DNA of 64,000 bases from Paraspadella gotoi (taxonomy: Eukaryota; Chaetognatha): contig CM119269.1 in NCBI GenBank assembly GCA_051294375.1, positions 1,003,367-1,067,366 on the forward strand, given 5' to 3'. The first letter of the stretch is position 1. Every line of letters starts with the position of its first letter. Below, piece after piece: positions 46,448-58,218 of the stretch. The notes beneath the pieces were generated by a model. The model did no database searches, was not told the origin of the DNA, and saw nothing but the letters and a program-made list of their open reading frames with translations. The position numbers were made by a program, and so were the translations under genes.

Positions 46448-47227
46448 ATGAATTTGCTACATTATCTGGCGTTTTTTTGCGTGGTTGGTTCCATTCCCAG
46501 AGGAGGTATGAAGAAAAAACATTTAAAAAAAAAAATATTAATCCCATCTTCAAGTAATAAATGTAAATGATAACGTCCCACATTTGACCTGCACTGTGTA
46601 GCACATGAAATAATAATTATTTTATAAACAAGAATGGTCCTTCCAATGCGTTGGGCCACAATTATTATTTTTTGACTGAGTGATAAGCCTTTTTAACGTG
46701 AGACAGACCAACGTACAGACATACCGACCGACCGAAAATTGACTTATTTAGTTATTGAGTTATTGAGTTGCTCCGCGGCGCAACAAAAAGACCGTTTAGA
46801 AAAGACGAGGTTCATCTCTCGCTCGCCGCAACACAACGCATCCCTATGATTTTAATTCTTGTAATTTAAGTAATTTTGTTTCGTACAGATTTTAGAGAAA
46901 TTCCATGCAAAACAAACGAAGAATGTCAAGAAAAAGCACAAAAACCCTCTGCGCTTTGCTGTCAGGAAGTTTCATGTAAACATATAAAAACTAAACCCTG
47001 AAAAAAAGATATTAAACTAAATTTAAAAGTTTTCTCTGATTAATACCAACATTATTTACTTAGCGCTGGATAATCGAAACGCCTGCGCCGCCGACTGCGA
47101 TTTTTGCAAAAAAGGAGGCGGAAGATGCGCCGATTTATCATCGGGAAACAGAATCGGGAACGTCTCGCCTCTTTTCTTTGCAACGGTCTTCGGAATGGCT
47201 GTCCTCGCTACCGCTACACAGTTTTGA
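46448..47227 (+). CDS. Complete 3-exon gene, 102-aa cysteine-rich secreted (possibly GPI-anchored) peptide
   Basis: Exons are 46448-46505, 46889-46975 and 47064-47227 (stop TGA 47225-47227). Introns of 383 and 88 nt have GT-AG ends (GAG|GTATGA, TACAG; CAT|GTAAAC, TTAG). Both junctions are phase 1, so the 87-nt middle exon is symmetric; all joins keep one open frame. Residues 1-19 (MNLLHYLAFFCVVGSIPRG) look like a signal peptide. The mature part has eight cysteines spaced C-x5-C-x10-CC-x11-C-x3-C-x2-C-x6-C, which could form four disulfides. The last ~21 residues (NVSPLFFATVFGMAVLATATQF) are hydrophobic with no basic tail and follow a small-residue stretch (SSGN), as in GPI-attachment signals; a C-terminal membrane anchor is the alternative. 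I do not recognise the family. The spacing resembles disulfide-rich modules in general (WAP, EB, colipase-like) but matches none exactly. The start context is weak, and no upstream in-frame ATG is better. A degraded second copy lies at 55.9 kb. Confidence 0.75.
46692..46785 (-). mobile_element. MITE-like element, truncated copy 3
   Basis: The minus strand reads TGTTGCGCCGCGGAGCAAC, then AATAAGTCAATTTTCGGTCG, matching only the left end of the family. It lies in intron 1 of the cysteine-rich peptide gene and recurs in copy B at 56135-56230. Confidence 0.55.
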
Positions 47228-47325
47228 AACGAAAGTTTCCGCGCCCATTAACGTTTACCACGTTCGGTTGAATTTTGTTCCTATTTTGTCTTATATATGT
47301 TGAAATAAGATAGAAGTTTTATGAA

Positions 47326-47331
47326 AATAAA
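47326..47331 (+). promoter_or_regulatory. AATAAA polyadenylation signal of the small cysteine-rich gene
   Basis: A canonical AATAAA hexamer lies 98 nt after the stop codon of the three-exon peptide gene. Distance and orientation fit its 3' end processing. The region is AT-rich, so chance occurrence is possible. Confidence 0.55.
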
Positions 47332-47559
47332 AGAAATACATTAAGACTTTAAGTTGATTAACGGACCTCACCTCAGTAACGGGGACTCGTACGGACTCCG
47401 GAGGGAGCTCGAACGTCGATCGTCACAGCAGCTAACAACAGATTCCCGTACTATAATTCACTTTGTCGGTCCGTCGGTCATCCCCCAAAATCATGTCGGT
47501 AAGTCACTTATATCATCTCAGAATATCGAATTATAAAAAAATTATGCTAAGAAATCGAT

Positions 47560-47815
47560 GACCGTCCGGCCGTACGTCCGTTCGTCTGTCTCTCCCTCCG
47601 TCCGTTCCCCCTTAGCTTTAAACGCCAATTAGTCCGTCCGTCCGTCCGTCTGTCCCCCTGTCCGTCCGTCCGTCCCCCTTAGATTTCAACGCCAAATAGT
47701 TCGTCCGTCCGTCCTTCCGTCCGTCCGTCCGTTCGTCCGTCTGTCCGTCTGTCCCTCCTTAGCTTTGAACGCCAATTAGTCCGTCCGTCCGTCCGTCCGC
47801 CAATTAATACTACTA
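47560..47815. repeat. GTCC tetranucleotide array with 65-75-bp higher-order unit
   Basis: CCGTCCGTCCGTCTGTCC runs separated by TTAGCTTTGAACGCCAATTA spacers, about four units. Repeated with indels at 57010-57250. Confidence 0.85.
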
Positions 47816-47899
47816 TATACTTCCCACTTCATGGATTCGTCGTCGGATCAAAAATGTCAACACGATTTGATGATGCGATTAGAATTAACGTTGATGAAA

Positions 47900-48005
47900 G
47901 AAAACGACTTAGAAAACGACAAGAAAACGACAAGAAAACGACAAGAAAACGACTAAGAAAACGACAAGAAAACGACAAGAAAACGACAAGAAAATGACAA
48001 AGACA
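47900..48005. repeat. 11-bp AAGAAAACGAC minisatellite
   Basis: About nine tandem units; copy B equivalent at 57350-57455. Confidence 0.85.
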
Positions 48006-48456
48006 AAGACGAGATATCGTGAATGTCAAACTTTGCAACAGCGACCGACAGGAAGAAGAGATTGACGAGTCTGAAAGAGTCTGTCGAATTTTGGCGTCGC
48101 GAGCCTCGTTTTCGAACCGGAAGTGACGTCACGTCGCGGAAACAAACATTTTTTTTTTCGCGCGAAAGTGAAAATCGTCAAGGTGAGGATTTTGGTGGGA
48201 GAAGTTGGGTTACGTCGTTGTGGATAAGAGAGCGGGTGATAGTGATAGTGATAGTGAAAAGTCAACCCTTATCAAAATGTGCATATACTTTTTTGTCTAA
48301 AATCGTTTTTCATTCCTACACATTTTTTGTCCTGGTTTTTCTTCCTTCCAAGATTCAGGTTTGGTTTGAGGCGAGAAAAAAAAGGAAAAAAAATGGTCTT
48401 ACACCGCTTGCTATCTCGATAGACTCTTCCAAGAATAAATCCCTCTTTCTGAACCC

Positions 48457-48511
<55 letters not shown>

Positions 48512-48701
48512 CTCTCTCTTCCTCTCTCTCTCCCTCTCTCCCATTCTGTCTCTCTCTCTCTCTCTCGCATTTTGGATCTTTCATTCCTTTTCGTCTTTTC
48601 TTTTCTCTTTTTTACTGCTCTTCTTTTCTCTGACTCGTTCATGGAACATAAAAATATTCTAAAAGTGCTTCTACCTGATCGCCTACATACTCTCCTCTCT
48701 C

Positions 48702-48734
<33 letters not shown>

Positions 48735-48745
48735 TCTCTTCCCTC

Positions 48746-48776
<31 letters not shown>

Positions 48777-49189
48777 TCCCACCGCGCGAAGTCACAGGAA
48801 AAGCTTCACCTGAAATTTGCTTTCAGAAATGGAAAGAGTTTGTGAAGCCTAAAACCGGAAACAAAGAAAGAAAAGCGAGTCGAGGAAAAAGGGATTCACG
48901 TGAATAGAAATGAGGAATTCTTTGAAATCGAGCGACGTCTGGGCGGAGTAGTGAAAGAGGACGACGACTGCCGGGACGACGACGACGACGACAATGACGA
49001 TGAAATATCTACCTCTACCGAACTGACGCAATTCTAAAATATTTATTGAAAGAGAATTGGTTTTTATCGAATTATCTTTAGTAATTACAAATTGTCGCCA
49101 AGAATGAATAAAAGATTGAGAATCTATACCGTTCAACGAACAACAAACAAACAACAAACAAACGACGACGACGACCACAAAGACGACGA

Positions 49190-49345
49190 TGAACCTTGGA
49201 TCGAGTTTCATCTTCTCGGCGGAGCAGCGGCGAGCCATACTTCGGCATAGCGGCTCCATGGCGAACCAGACTGAGGAGCCGCGGCGCCGTGACGAACCAG
49301 ACTGAGAAGCGGCGGCGCCGGAGCGCGCCGGGAGGCTTCGACAAG
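49190..49345. other. CpG-rich block in copy A
   Basis: High-GC, CpG-rich stretch (GGCGGCGCCGGAGCGCGCCG) with short ATG frames on both strands. Copy B (58665-58812) differs by several small changes. It may be a promoter/first-exon island, but no frame is convincing. Confidence 0.4.
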
Positions 49346-49954
49346 CGCCGAAAGGTCGTCGACGTCCGAGTCGACGCGAAGTCATTAGTGATGATTCATT
49401 GAGCAATTTCTGGTCCCGATTTAGTCATGACGGAACCCGCGAAGAGAAAGGGGGGGCGTGGCGGAGGAAGGGGAAGGTAAGGCGGGGTAAGGTCCTCTTT
49501 TTTTTCCGCTTCGTCGAAGTCTTTTCGTTTGGTTTTTTTTCCCGGAGGAGAGCGGGTGATCGGATGGTGATTAGATCCAGGGAAGGGATTTTGGAAGTTG
49601 GGCGAGTGATTGGTTTTTTTTTCTCTTGGTAAACGATTGGATATTTTTTCTTTCTTGGGTTCGTATAGGATCGACGGTTTCCTTTTGCTTTGGTGGTTTT
49701 AGTCACTGGACGGAGATTTCTGTTGTCATTGGGGTGACAAACTTTTATTAATTTTACGGTTCCGAAAGTGATGAAGATTTTTTCTTACAATATCCAAATT
49801 TTGGCAAAAAGGTTTTTTTTTTGTTGTCCCATTGTCTGCAATTTACATTACGGGAGAAAATAATCAGGATAAGCGGATGGGAAGTCAATCCCAAGAGGAT
49901 GGAAGCCAAACGAGGATCAAATTTTTAAGAGAAGCCAAGTTATCAGAAAGCCGA

Positions 49955-49990
49955 TGGCAGATGGCAGATGGCAGATGGCAGATGGCAGAT
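49955..49990. repeat. 7-bp GGCAGAT repeat
   Basis: About five units of ATGGCAG; copy B at 59445-59482. Confidence 0.85.
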
Positions 49991-51249
49991 AGTTTCTGCC
50001 TCGTAGCATCTATTTTCTTCAGTCGAGTTTCTTTATTTTGTTTATTTGTTTTTTGTTGATTCAAGTTACTCGAATTAACTCAAATGTATTTATTTGTATT
50101 TTTACGTAATACTGAATCTGATTTTCAGGATTTTTTTTATCATTAAATTAATGAATCTTCGTTGTTCAGCTAAATTCTCTCATGCACTCGTATTTCTCTC
50201 TTCAATAGCTTTCGTTCTCCTTTCTCTTTCTCTCTCTCTCTTCTCTCTCTCTTCTCTCTCTCTCTTCTCTCTCTCTTTCTCTCTCTCTTCCTCTCTCTCT
50301 CATCTCTCTCTCTCCCTCGCCAAATCTGACGCCAACCGGCGCCAAAAATGACGCAGAGAAATTTTAATTAAAATTCGGACAAAGAATCGAGACGCGATCT
50401 TTGCCCTTCGACGGCCGTAAATTTCGAGGCTTAGCCGAACGTTTGTGAACGAGTCGGGCGATAAACCACCTCCGCTGGTTACTATAGCAACCGATCTCGT
50501 ACGAGTTGAAGGAAATTCAATCTCAATGAGATGTTAAAGCTGAACTAAGATCTGTCACGACTTAACGTAAATTTTGTTGTTGTTTTGACATCGACTTTTG
50601 GAGGAATTTGAATAATTTGTAATTCGCAATATCATAGTGAAGTAGGCAACGCCAGTATAATAATTTTTTCCTTTTTTTTGCCTTTTCCATTATGAAAATA
50701 CAATTATCTATAAAAATAAAGAACTTTATTATGTTTATACGTATATATTAAGTTCTTTCGTGAGTAAAAATAACTGTATCTTAACCCGTCGATTTTCCCT
50801 TCAAGTTTTGACGTCTGATGGCGACGGAGAATCGCGCGCCATCTGTCCGCGCGGATTCTAGGGATAAATAAACTATTAGAGGAAAAAAAAAGAGACGGTG
50901 GCACGCAGCGACGTGGAGGTGTGGAGNNNNNNNNNNNNNNNNNNNNNNNNNGTGGAGGGGAACGGGAAAGGGGAGAGAGAGAGAGAGAAGAGAAAGGAGA
51001 GAGAGAGAGAGAGAGAAGAGAGAGAGGAGAAGAGGAAGAAGAGAAGAGAGAGATAAAGAGAGAGAAAGAGAGAGATAAGAGAGAGAGAGAAGAGAGAGAG
51101 AGAGAGAAGAGAGGAGAGAGAGAGAGGAACAAAACCAGAGAGAGTCAGTTTTTCCCAAGCTGTCATCATGAAGATCAGTTTTCTTCCAAGCTGTCATCAA
51201 TCAAGGTCTATTAAGAGTTTTCTAAGAATCGAAAAGATGGCGCCAATTT

Positions 51250-51530
51250 TTCTTGCGTCATAGTCGTCGTTGCGCTCGGAAGTCGTCATTGTCGTCGTCA
51301 TTGTCGTCGTCATTGTCGTTCGTCATTGTCGTCGTATATTCGTCGTCATTGTCGACGTCATTGTCGTCGTCAATATTCGTTGTCATTGTGTCGTCATTGT
51401 CGTCGTCATATTCTCGTCATTTTCGTCGTCATATTCGTCGTCAATTGTCGTCGTCATTTGTCGTCGTCATTGTCGTAAGAAATGTTTCTCTCGTCGATTT
51501 TTTTTCTCGTCGGAATAGTCGTCGTCATTA
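51250..51530 (+). repeat. 12-bp minisatellite TCGTCGTCATTG
   Basis: A tandem run of TCGTCGTCATTG with variants; the same array recurs at 54680-55028 and 60716-60985. Confidence 0.85.
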
Positions 51531-51978
51531 GCTTTCAACTTGGCTAAATTATTAATAATGTTTTTGGCTCTGACGCCAGAAGCGTTTTCCTTAAATTATT
51601 TTTTTTTTGAAAAACAAATAAAACTTGAAGAAATCCATTATTTATCAGTTGTACCTTATCGTTTGGACGAGTCATCGCCATTCGCACAATGGAGGTCACA
51701 TGTACTACTCATGTCACTCTTTTTTTTTTCTGGTAATTGAGATGCTTTCAGTTGAAAAGGATCATAAAAGCCCGTTTTTTAAAGAAGTTTCCTAGTTGAG
51801 AGCCAAAATGTATTGCAAATGGTAAGCAAGTGTAGCAAGCTTTCCATGCTCAAAGACATTTTTTACGCTTTTTTTTCTGCTTTAGCCTAACGGAACCGGA
51901 AACCGACAAATAATTATAAGTGTTAAAAATAGCTAATAAAAAAACAACAGACAAAAAAAAAAAAAAAAAAAAAAAAAA

Positions 51979-54060
51979 TCAACGATGACGACCGTAAGCA
52001 ATGACGACCTCAAAGAACGACGACGACCACGCGACGACGACGACACGACGACGACCGTAACGCATGACGATCTAAAAGACGACGACGAACCACGACGACG
52101 ACGACGAAACGACGACGACGACCCGTAAACGCATGACGACCTCAAAGAGACGACGACCAACGAACGGAACGACCAACGACGACGACGACGACGACGACGA
52201 ACGACCGAACGAACCCGAACGCATGACGACCTTCAAAGACGAACGACGACGACGAACGACCCGTAACGCATGACGACTCAAGACGACGACGACGACGACC
52301 ACGACGACGACGAAACGACCGACGAACGACGACGACGACGACCCCGTAACCGCATGACGACCTCAAAGACGACGAGACCAGAACAGACGACCACGACGAC
52401 GACGACGACGACGACGACCCGTAACGCATGGACGACCTAAAGACGTAACGACGACGACGAGACGAACCCGTAAACGCATGAAAAACGACCTCAAGACGAC
52501 GACGACGAAACGACGACGACCCGTAGCTGACGACCTCAAAGACGACGACCGACGACGACGACGAAACGACGACGACCCGTAACCATGACGACCTCCAAAG
52601 ACCGACGACGACGACGACGGACGACCCGTAACGCATGACGACCTCAAAGACGACGACGACGACGACGACGACGACGACCCCTAACGCATGACGACCATCA
52701 AAGACGACGACGAGACGACGACGACGACCCGTAACGCATGACGACCTCAAAAGACGACGAACGACGACACGACCGACCGCGACGACCGTAACGCATGACG
52801 ACCTCAAAGAAGAACGACGACGACGACGACGACAGACCGTAACGCATGAACGACCTAAAAGACGGCGACGACGGACGACGACGAACGACGCCGCGTACGC
52901 AATGACGACCCTCAAAGACGACGACGACGACGAGACGACGAAACCCGTAACGCATGAGACCTCAAAGAACGACGCGACGACGACGACGCGACCCGTAACG
53001 CATGACGACCTCAAAGACGACGACGAACGACGACGACGACGACCCGTAACGCATGAACGACCTCAAGACGACGACGACGACGACGACGAACGACGGACAC
53101 CGTAACGCATGACGAACCTAAGACGAGAGACGACGACGACAGAGACGACCGACCCGTCGCATGACTACCTCAAGGACGACGCGACCCGTAATGCATGACG
53201 ACCCTCAAGACGGACGACGACGACGAGATCGACGGACGAGACCCGTAACGCATTGACGATTCAAAGGAGACAGCGGACGCACTCGGACGACGACGACGAC
53301 GACCCGTAACCGCATGACGACCTCAAAGACGCAGCAGAGACGAGACGACCGTAACGCATGACGACCTCAAAGACGGACGACGACGAACGACGACGCCGTA
53401 ACGCAATGACGACCTCAAAGACGACGACGAGACGACGACGACGCACCCAGTAACGCATGACGACCTCAAGACGTGACTGACGACGACGACGACGACGACC
53501 CGTAACGAGCATGACGACCTCAAAAACGACGCGGGACGAGACGGACGACGACGACCCGTAAACGCATGAACGACCTCAAAACGACGAGACACGAACGACG
53601 ACGACGACGACGAACCCGTAAGCATGACGCCTAAGACGAGAACGACGACGGACGACGACGGACCGACGACCCGTAACGCATGACGACATCAAAAGAACGG
53701 ACGAGACGACACGACCCGTAACACATGACTGACTCAAAGACGACGACGACGCGACGAACGACGACGACGACCGCGTAACGCAATGACGACCCCTCAAAGA
53801 CGACGACGAACGACGACGACGAACGACCGTAACGCATGACGACTACAAAGACGACGACGACGACGACGAGGATGACGACGACACCGTAACGCATGAGTCA
53901 AAGACGACGACGACGAAACGACGTCGACGACGACCCCGTAACGCATGACGACCTCAAAGACGACGACGACCACGACGAGGACGGGAGCGACGACGACGAA
54001 AACGGACGACGGACGACGACGAACAACTACGGGGATTGACGAAGGACGCGTAACGCACTC
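51979..54060. repeat. CGA-rich satellite array with conserved core
   Basis: About forty units of roughly 45-60 bp. Each has the core CCGTAACGCATGACGACCTC followed by AAAG and a variable (ACG)n run. One-base indels in nearly every unit break any frame, although the minus strand would otherwise repeat a short S/R-rich peptide with VMRYG. It follows a poly-A run (51956-51978). Unit irregularity looks like sequencing noise as much as divergence. Confidence 0.85.
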
Positions 54061-54540
54061 AAGAAAAAACCGCGAGGCGAAAAACATCTAATCGAGTTTT
54101 AATATAAGATGGCAGGGCGGGGGAACGACGACAGACGACGACGACGAAGAGAGAACGAAGGCGAAGACAAAAAAAACGACCGAAGACACCACGAACGAAA
54201 CGAGAACGACGACGAAAAACGAACGGGACGACGGAAAAACGAACGGACGATGCACGACGAACGGAGGACGAAATGGACGAGCCCTTAAGTGATATTGTTC
54301 TCACACTAACGCAGCTGTATTAGGAGCGGCAGATATCGCGCGAGGGGAATGTTGCGGGTGCCGGAGCTTCCCTTCTCGCTTACCCGCCATAGTGATATGA
54401 GTCCAATATAAACTTTCAGGGACGCTATCGAGACGACGAACGAGACGACCGGACGCACGGTGGACGAGCGACGATAGACCAAATCGACGTGCGGATAGAA
54501 ATTAAAAATATAGTTTGGACACGACGACTTTGGCTGCTTT

Positions 54541-55028
54541 TATATAATTTTACATCATCAAGAGTCAGTTTTTCCAAGCTGTCATCATCAAGTGTCAGTT
54601 TTTCCAAGCTGTCATCATCAAGGTCTATAAGAGTTTTCTAAAATCGAAAGATGGCGCAATTTTTCTTGCGTCATAGTCGTCGTTGCGCTCGTAGTCGTCA
54701 TTGTCGTCGTCATATTCGTCGTCATTGTNNNNNNNNNNNNNNNNNNNNNNNNNNNNNNNNNNNNNNNNNNNNNNNNNNNNNNNNNNNNNNNNNNNNNNNN
54801 NNNNNNNNNNNNNNNNNNNNNNNNNNNNNNNNNNNNNNNNNNNNNNNNNNNNNNNNNNNNNNNNNNNNNNNNNNNNNNNNNNNNNNNNNNNNNNNNNNNN
54901 NNNNNNNNNNNNNNNNNNNNNNNNNNNNNNNNNNNNNNNNNNNNNNTCATTGTCGTCGTCATTGTCGTCGTCATTGTCGTCGTCATATTCGTCGTCATTG
55001 TCGTCGTCATTGTCGTCGTCATTGTCGT
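54541..55028 (+). repeat. Third, partial copy of the segment's right end
   Basis: It contains the twice-repeated GTCAGTTTTTCCAAGCTGTC and the AAGATGGCGCAATTTTTCTT block, then TCGTCGTCATTG repeats, equivalent to 51140-51480 and 60605-60990. Two N-gaps (54729-54946, 55029-55053) interrupt it. It directly precedes copy B. Confidence 0.85.
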
Positions 55029-55053
55029 NNNNNNNNNNNNNNNNNNNNNNNNN

Positions 55054-55196
55054 ATGATGTAATTAATTGTTATCAAATTTACAATTTCGTCTTTTTTTGG
55101 GGTCAGAGTCACTCGTTTGGGAAAAAAATCAGATATCGACGGTCCGAAGTTGGATTGATTGAGAGATGGACCGATGCACTGACTGAGGGGGAGAGA

Positions 55197-55235
<39 letters not shown>

Positions 55236-57905
55236 AGAAGTGATAGGGAAACGAGGGCGCACAAACATAGACGTTTGCGGTTTAAACCTCCTTGAATCTG
55301 AGGAATTGGCTTTTTCTCCCCTTACCCTCCCACCTCGTCTCCGTGCCAGTGATTTTAGTTCTGAATCAATTTGTTGCAATTGCTTGCCCTCTTCGATGCA
55401 AAATTAATATTACCGTACGATCAATTCGAAAGAGGGGGTCGCACAAATATACTCCATTTTTAAATGTAGATCCCAAACATTCCGGGAAAAACTTCCTTCC
55501 GCACGAATCGATCATTAATTTATTTATTTTTTTTCCCCAGTCGTCCTGGCCCATATAATTTGAATTGTATATATTAAATATATTTTTTTTAATATTTTAA
55601 GAATTTTTTAAAAAATGATTTATATTTTATATTAACTTTTGAAGAAGGAAATTTAATCTGGCCAACTAAATTAAGAAAAGCACTATTTTAGCGTCGCTCG
55701 TGCGAGGTTAATTCAGATTCGTCAACAATTTTTCAAAACAAAAGAACTAAAGAAAATTCCAAATTTTCAATACGATTCTTTTTCATACTAGAAATGACGC
55801 TTTTAAAATTTTGTTGCTTAACGTTTTTAAAGGAGTTTTTTAAAATCCTTTGTTCCAGAAAATTTGATTTAAAAATTCTAATGAATTTGCTACATTATTG
55901 GCGTTTTTTTGGCGTGGTTGGTTCCATTCCCAGAGGAGGTATGAAGAAAAAACATTTAAAAAAAAAAAAATTTATCCCATGCTTAAGTAATAAATGTAAA
56001 TGATAACGTCGCCACATTTGACCTGCACTGTGTAGCACATGAAATAATAATTATTTTATAAACAAGAATGGTCCTTCCAATGCGTGTGGGGCCACAATTA
56101 TTATTTTTTGACTGAGTGATACCTTTTTTAACGTGAAGACAGCACCAACGTACAGACATACCGAACGACCGAAATTGACTTTATTTAGTTTATTGAGTTA
56201 TTGAAGTTGCTCGCGCGGCGCAACAAAAAGACCGTTTGAAAAGACAGGTTCATCTCTCGCTCGCCGCAACACAACGCATCCCTATGATTTTAATTCTTGT
56301 AATTTAAGTAATTTGTTTCGTACAGATTTTAGAGAAAATTCCATTTTTGCAAAACAAACGAAGAATGTCAAGAAAAAGCAACAAAAAACCCTCTGGCGCT
56401 TTGCTGTCAGGAAGTTTCATGTAAACATATAAAAACCTAAACCCTGAAAAAAAGATATTATCTAAATTTAAAAGTTTTCTCCTGATTATTACCAACATTA
56501 TTTACTTAGCGCTGGATTTAATCGAAAACGCTGCGCCGCCGACTGCCGATTTTTGCAAGGAGGCGGAAGTATGCGCGATTTATCATCGGAAACAGAATCG
56601 GAACGTCTCGCCTCTTTTCTTTGCAACGGTTCTTCGGAATGGCTGTTTCCTCGCTACCGCTACACATTTTGAAACGAAAGTTTTCCGCGCCCATTAACGT
56701 TTACGCAAGCGTTCGGTTGAAATTTTTTTGTTCCTATTTTGTCTTATATATGTTGAAATAAGATAGAATTTTATGAAAAAAGAAACATTAAGGACTTTAA
56801 TTGATACGGACGGCTCACCTCAGTAAAGGGGACTCGTACGGACTCCGGAGGGCTCGAACGTCGATCGTACAGCAGCTAACAACAGATTCCCGTACTATAA
56901 ATTCACTTTGTCGGTCCGTCGGTCATCCCCCAAAATCATGTCGGTAAGTCACTTATATCATCTCAGAATATCGAATTATAAAAAATTATGCTAAAGAAAT
57001 CGATGACGTCCGGCCGTACGTCCGTTCGTCTGTCTGCTCTCCCTCCGATCCGTTCCCCTTAGCTTTAAACGCCAATTAGTCCCGTCCGTCGCGTCGTCTG
57101 TCCCCCTGTCCGTCCGTCCCGTCCCCTAGATTTCAACGCCAAATAGTTCGTTACCGTCGTCCTTCCGTCGTCCGTCCGTTCGTCGCGTCTGTCCGTCTGT
57201 CCTCCTTACTTTGAACGCCAATTAAGTCCGTCCGTCGTCCGTTCCCAATTAATACTACTATATACTTCCTTACCAATGATTCGTCGTCCCGATCAAAAAA
57301 TTTCAACACGATTTGATGATGCGATTTAGATATAACGTTGATGAAAGAAAACGACTTAGAAAACGACAAGAAAACGACAAGAAAACGACAAGAAAACGAA
57401 CTTAAGAAAACGACAAGAAAAACGACAAAGAAAAACGACAAGAAATGACAAAGACAAAGACGAGATATGCGTGAATGTCAACTTGCAACAAGCGAACCGA
57501 CAGAGAAGAGATTGACGAAGTCTGAAAAGAGTCTGTCGAATTTTGGCGTCGCGAGCCTCGTTTTCGAACCGGAAGTGACGTCAACGATCGCGAAACAAAC
57601 ATTTTTTTTTTCGCGCGAAAGTGAAAATCGTCAAGGTGAAGGAAATTTTGGTGGGGAATTGGGTTACGTCGTTGTGGATAAGAGAGCGGGTGATAGTGAT
57701 AGTGATAGTGAACAGTCAACCCTTAATCAAAATGTGCATATACTTTGTCTATCGTTTTTCATTCCTACACAATTTTTTGTCCTGGTTTTTCTTCCTTCCA
57801 AGATTCAGGTTTGGTTTGAGGCGAGAAAAAAAAGGAAAAAATGGTCTTACACCGCTTGCTATTCTCGATAGACTCTTCCAAGAATAAATCCCTCTTTCTG
57901 AACCC

Positions 57906-57968
<63 letters not shown>

Positions 57969-58187
57969 CTCTCTCCCCTCTCTCCCATTCTTCTCTTCTC
58001 TCTCTCTCGCATTTTGGATCTTTCATTCCTTCTTCGCTTTTCTTTTCTCTTTTTTACTGCTCTTCTTTTCTCTGACTTCGTTCATGGAACATAAAAATAT
58101 TCAAAAGTGCTTCTACTGATCGCTCTCATCTTCTCTCTCTCTCTTCTCTTCTCTCTCTCTCTCATCTCTCTCTCTCTCTCTCTTCTC

Positions 58188-58218
<31 letters not shown>

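Larger units (their letters stand above)
45650..51730 (+). repeat. Duplicated ~6-kb segment, copy A
   Basis: This stretch matches 55054-61174 in order throughout: a (GA)n block, the three-exon peptide gene, the GTCC and AAGAAAACGAC minisatellites, the CT blocks, the CpG-rich block, the GGCAGAT repeat and the TCGTCGTCATTG repeat. Copy A keeps the peptide gene intact, so it looks like the polished version. Confidence 0.9.

Noticed and set aside
48849-49406. 185-codon minus frame with a Val-rich hydrophobic run
   Set aside because: The hydrophobic run comes from (GTC)n translation and the frame is broken in copy B; no domain or splice support.
52142-53014. 290-codon minus frame of Val/Arg/Ser in the CGA satellite
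   Set aside because: Repeat translation; the frame survives only because CGA/TCG triplets rarely make stops, and unit indels shift it constantly.
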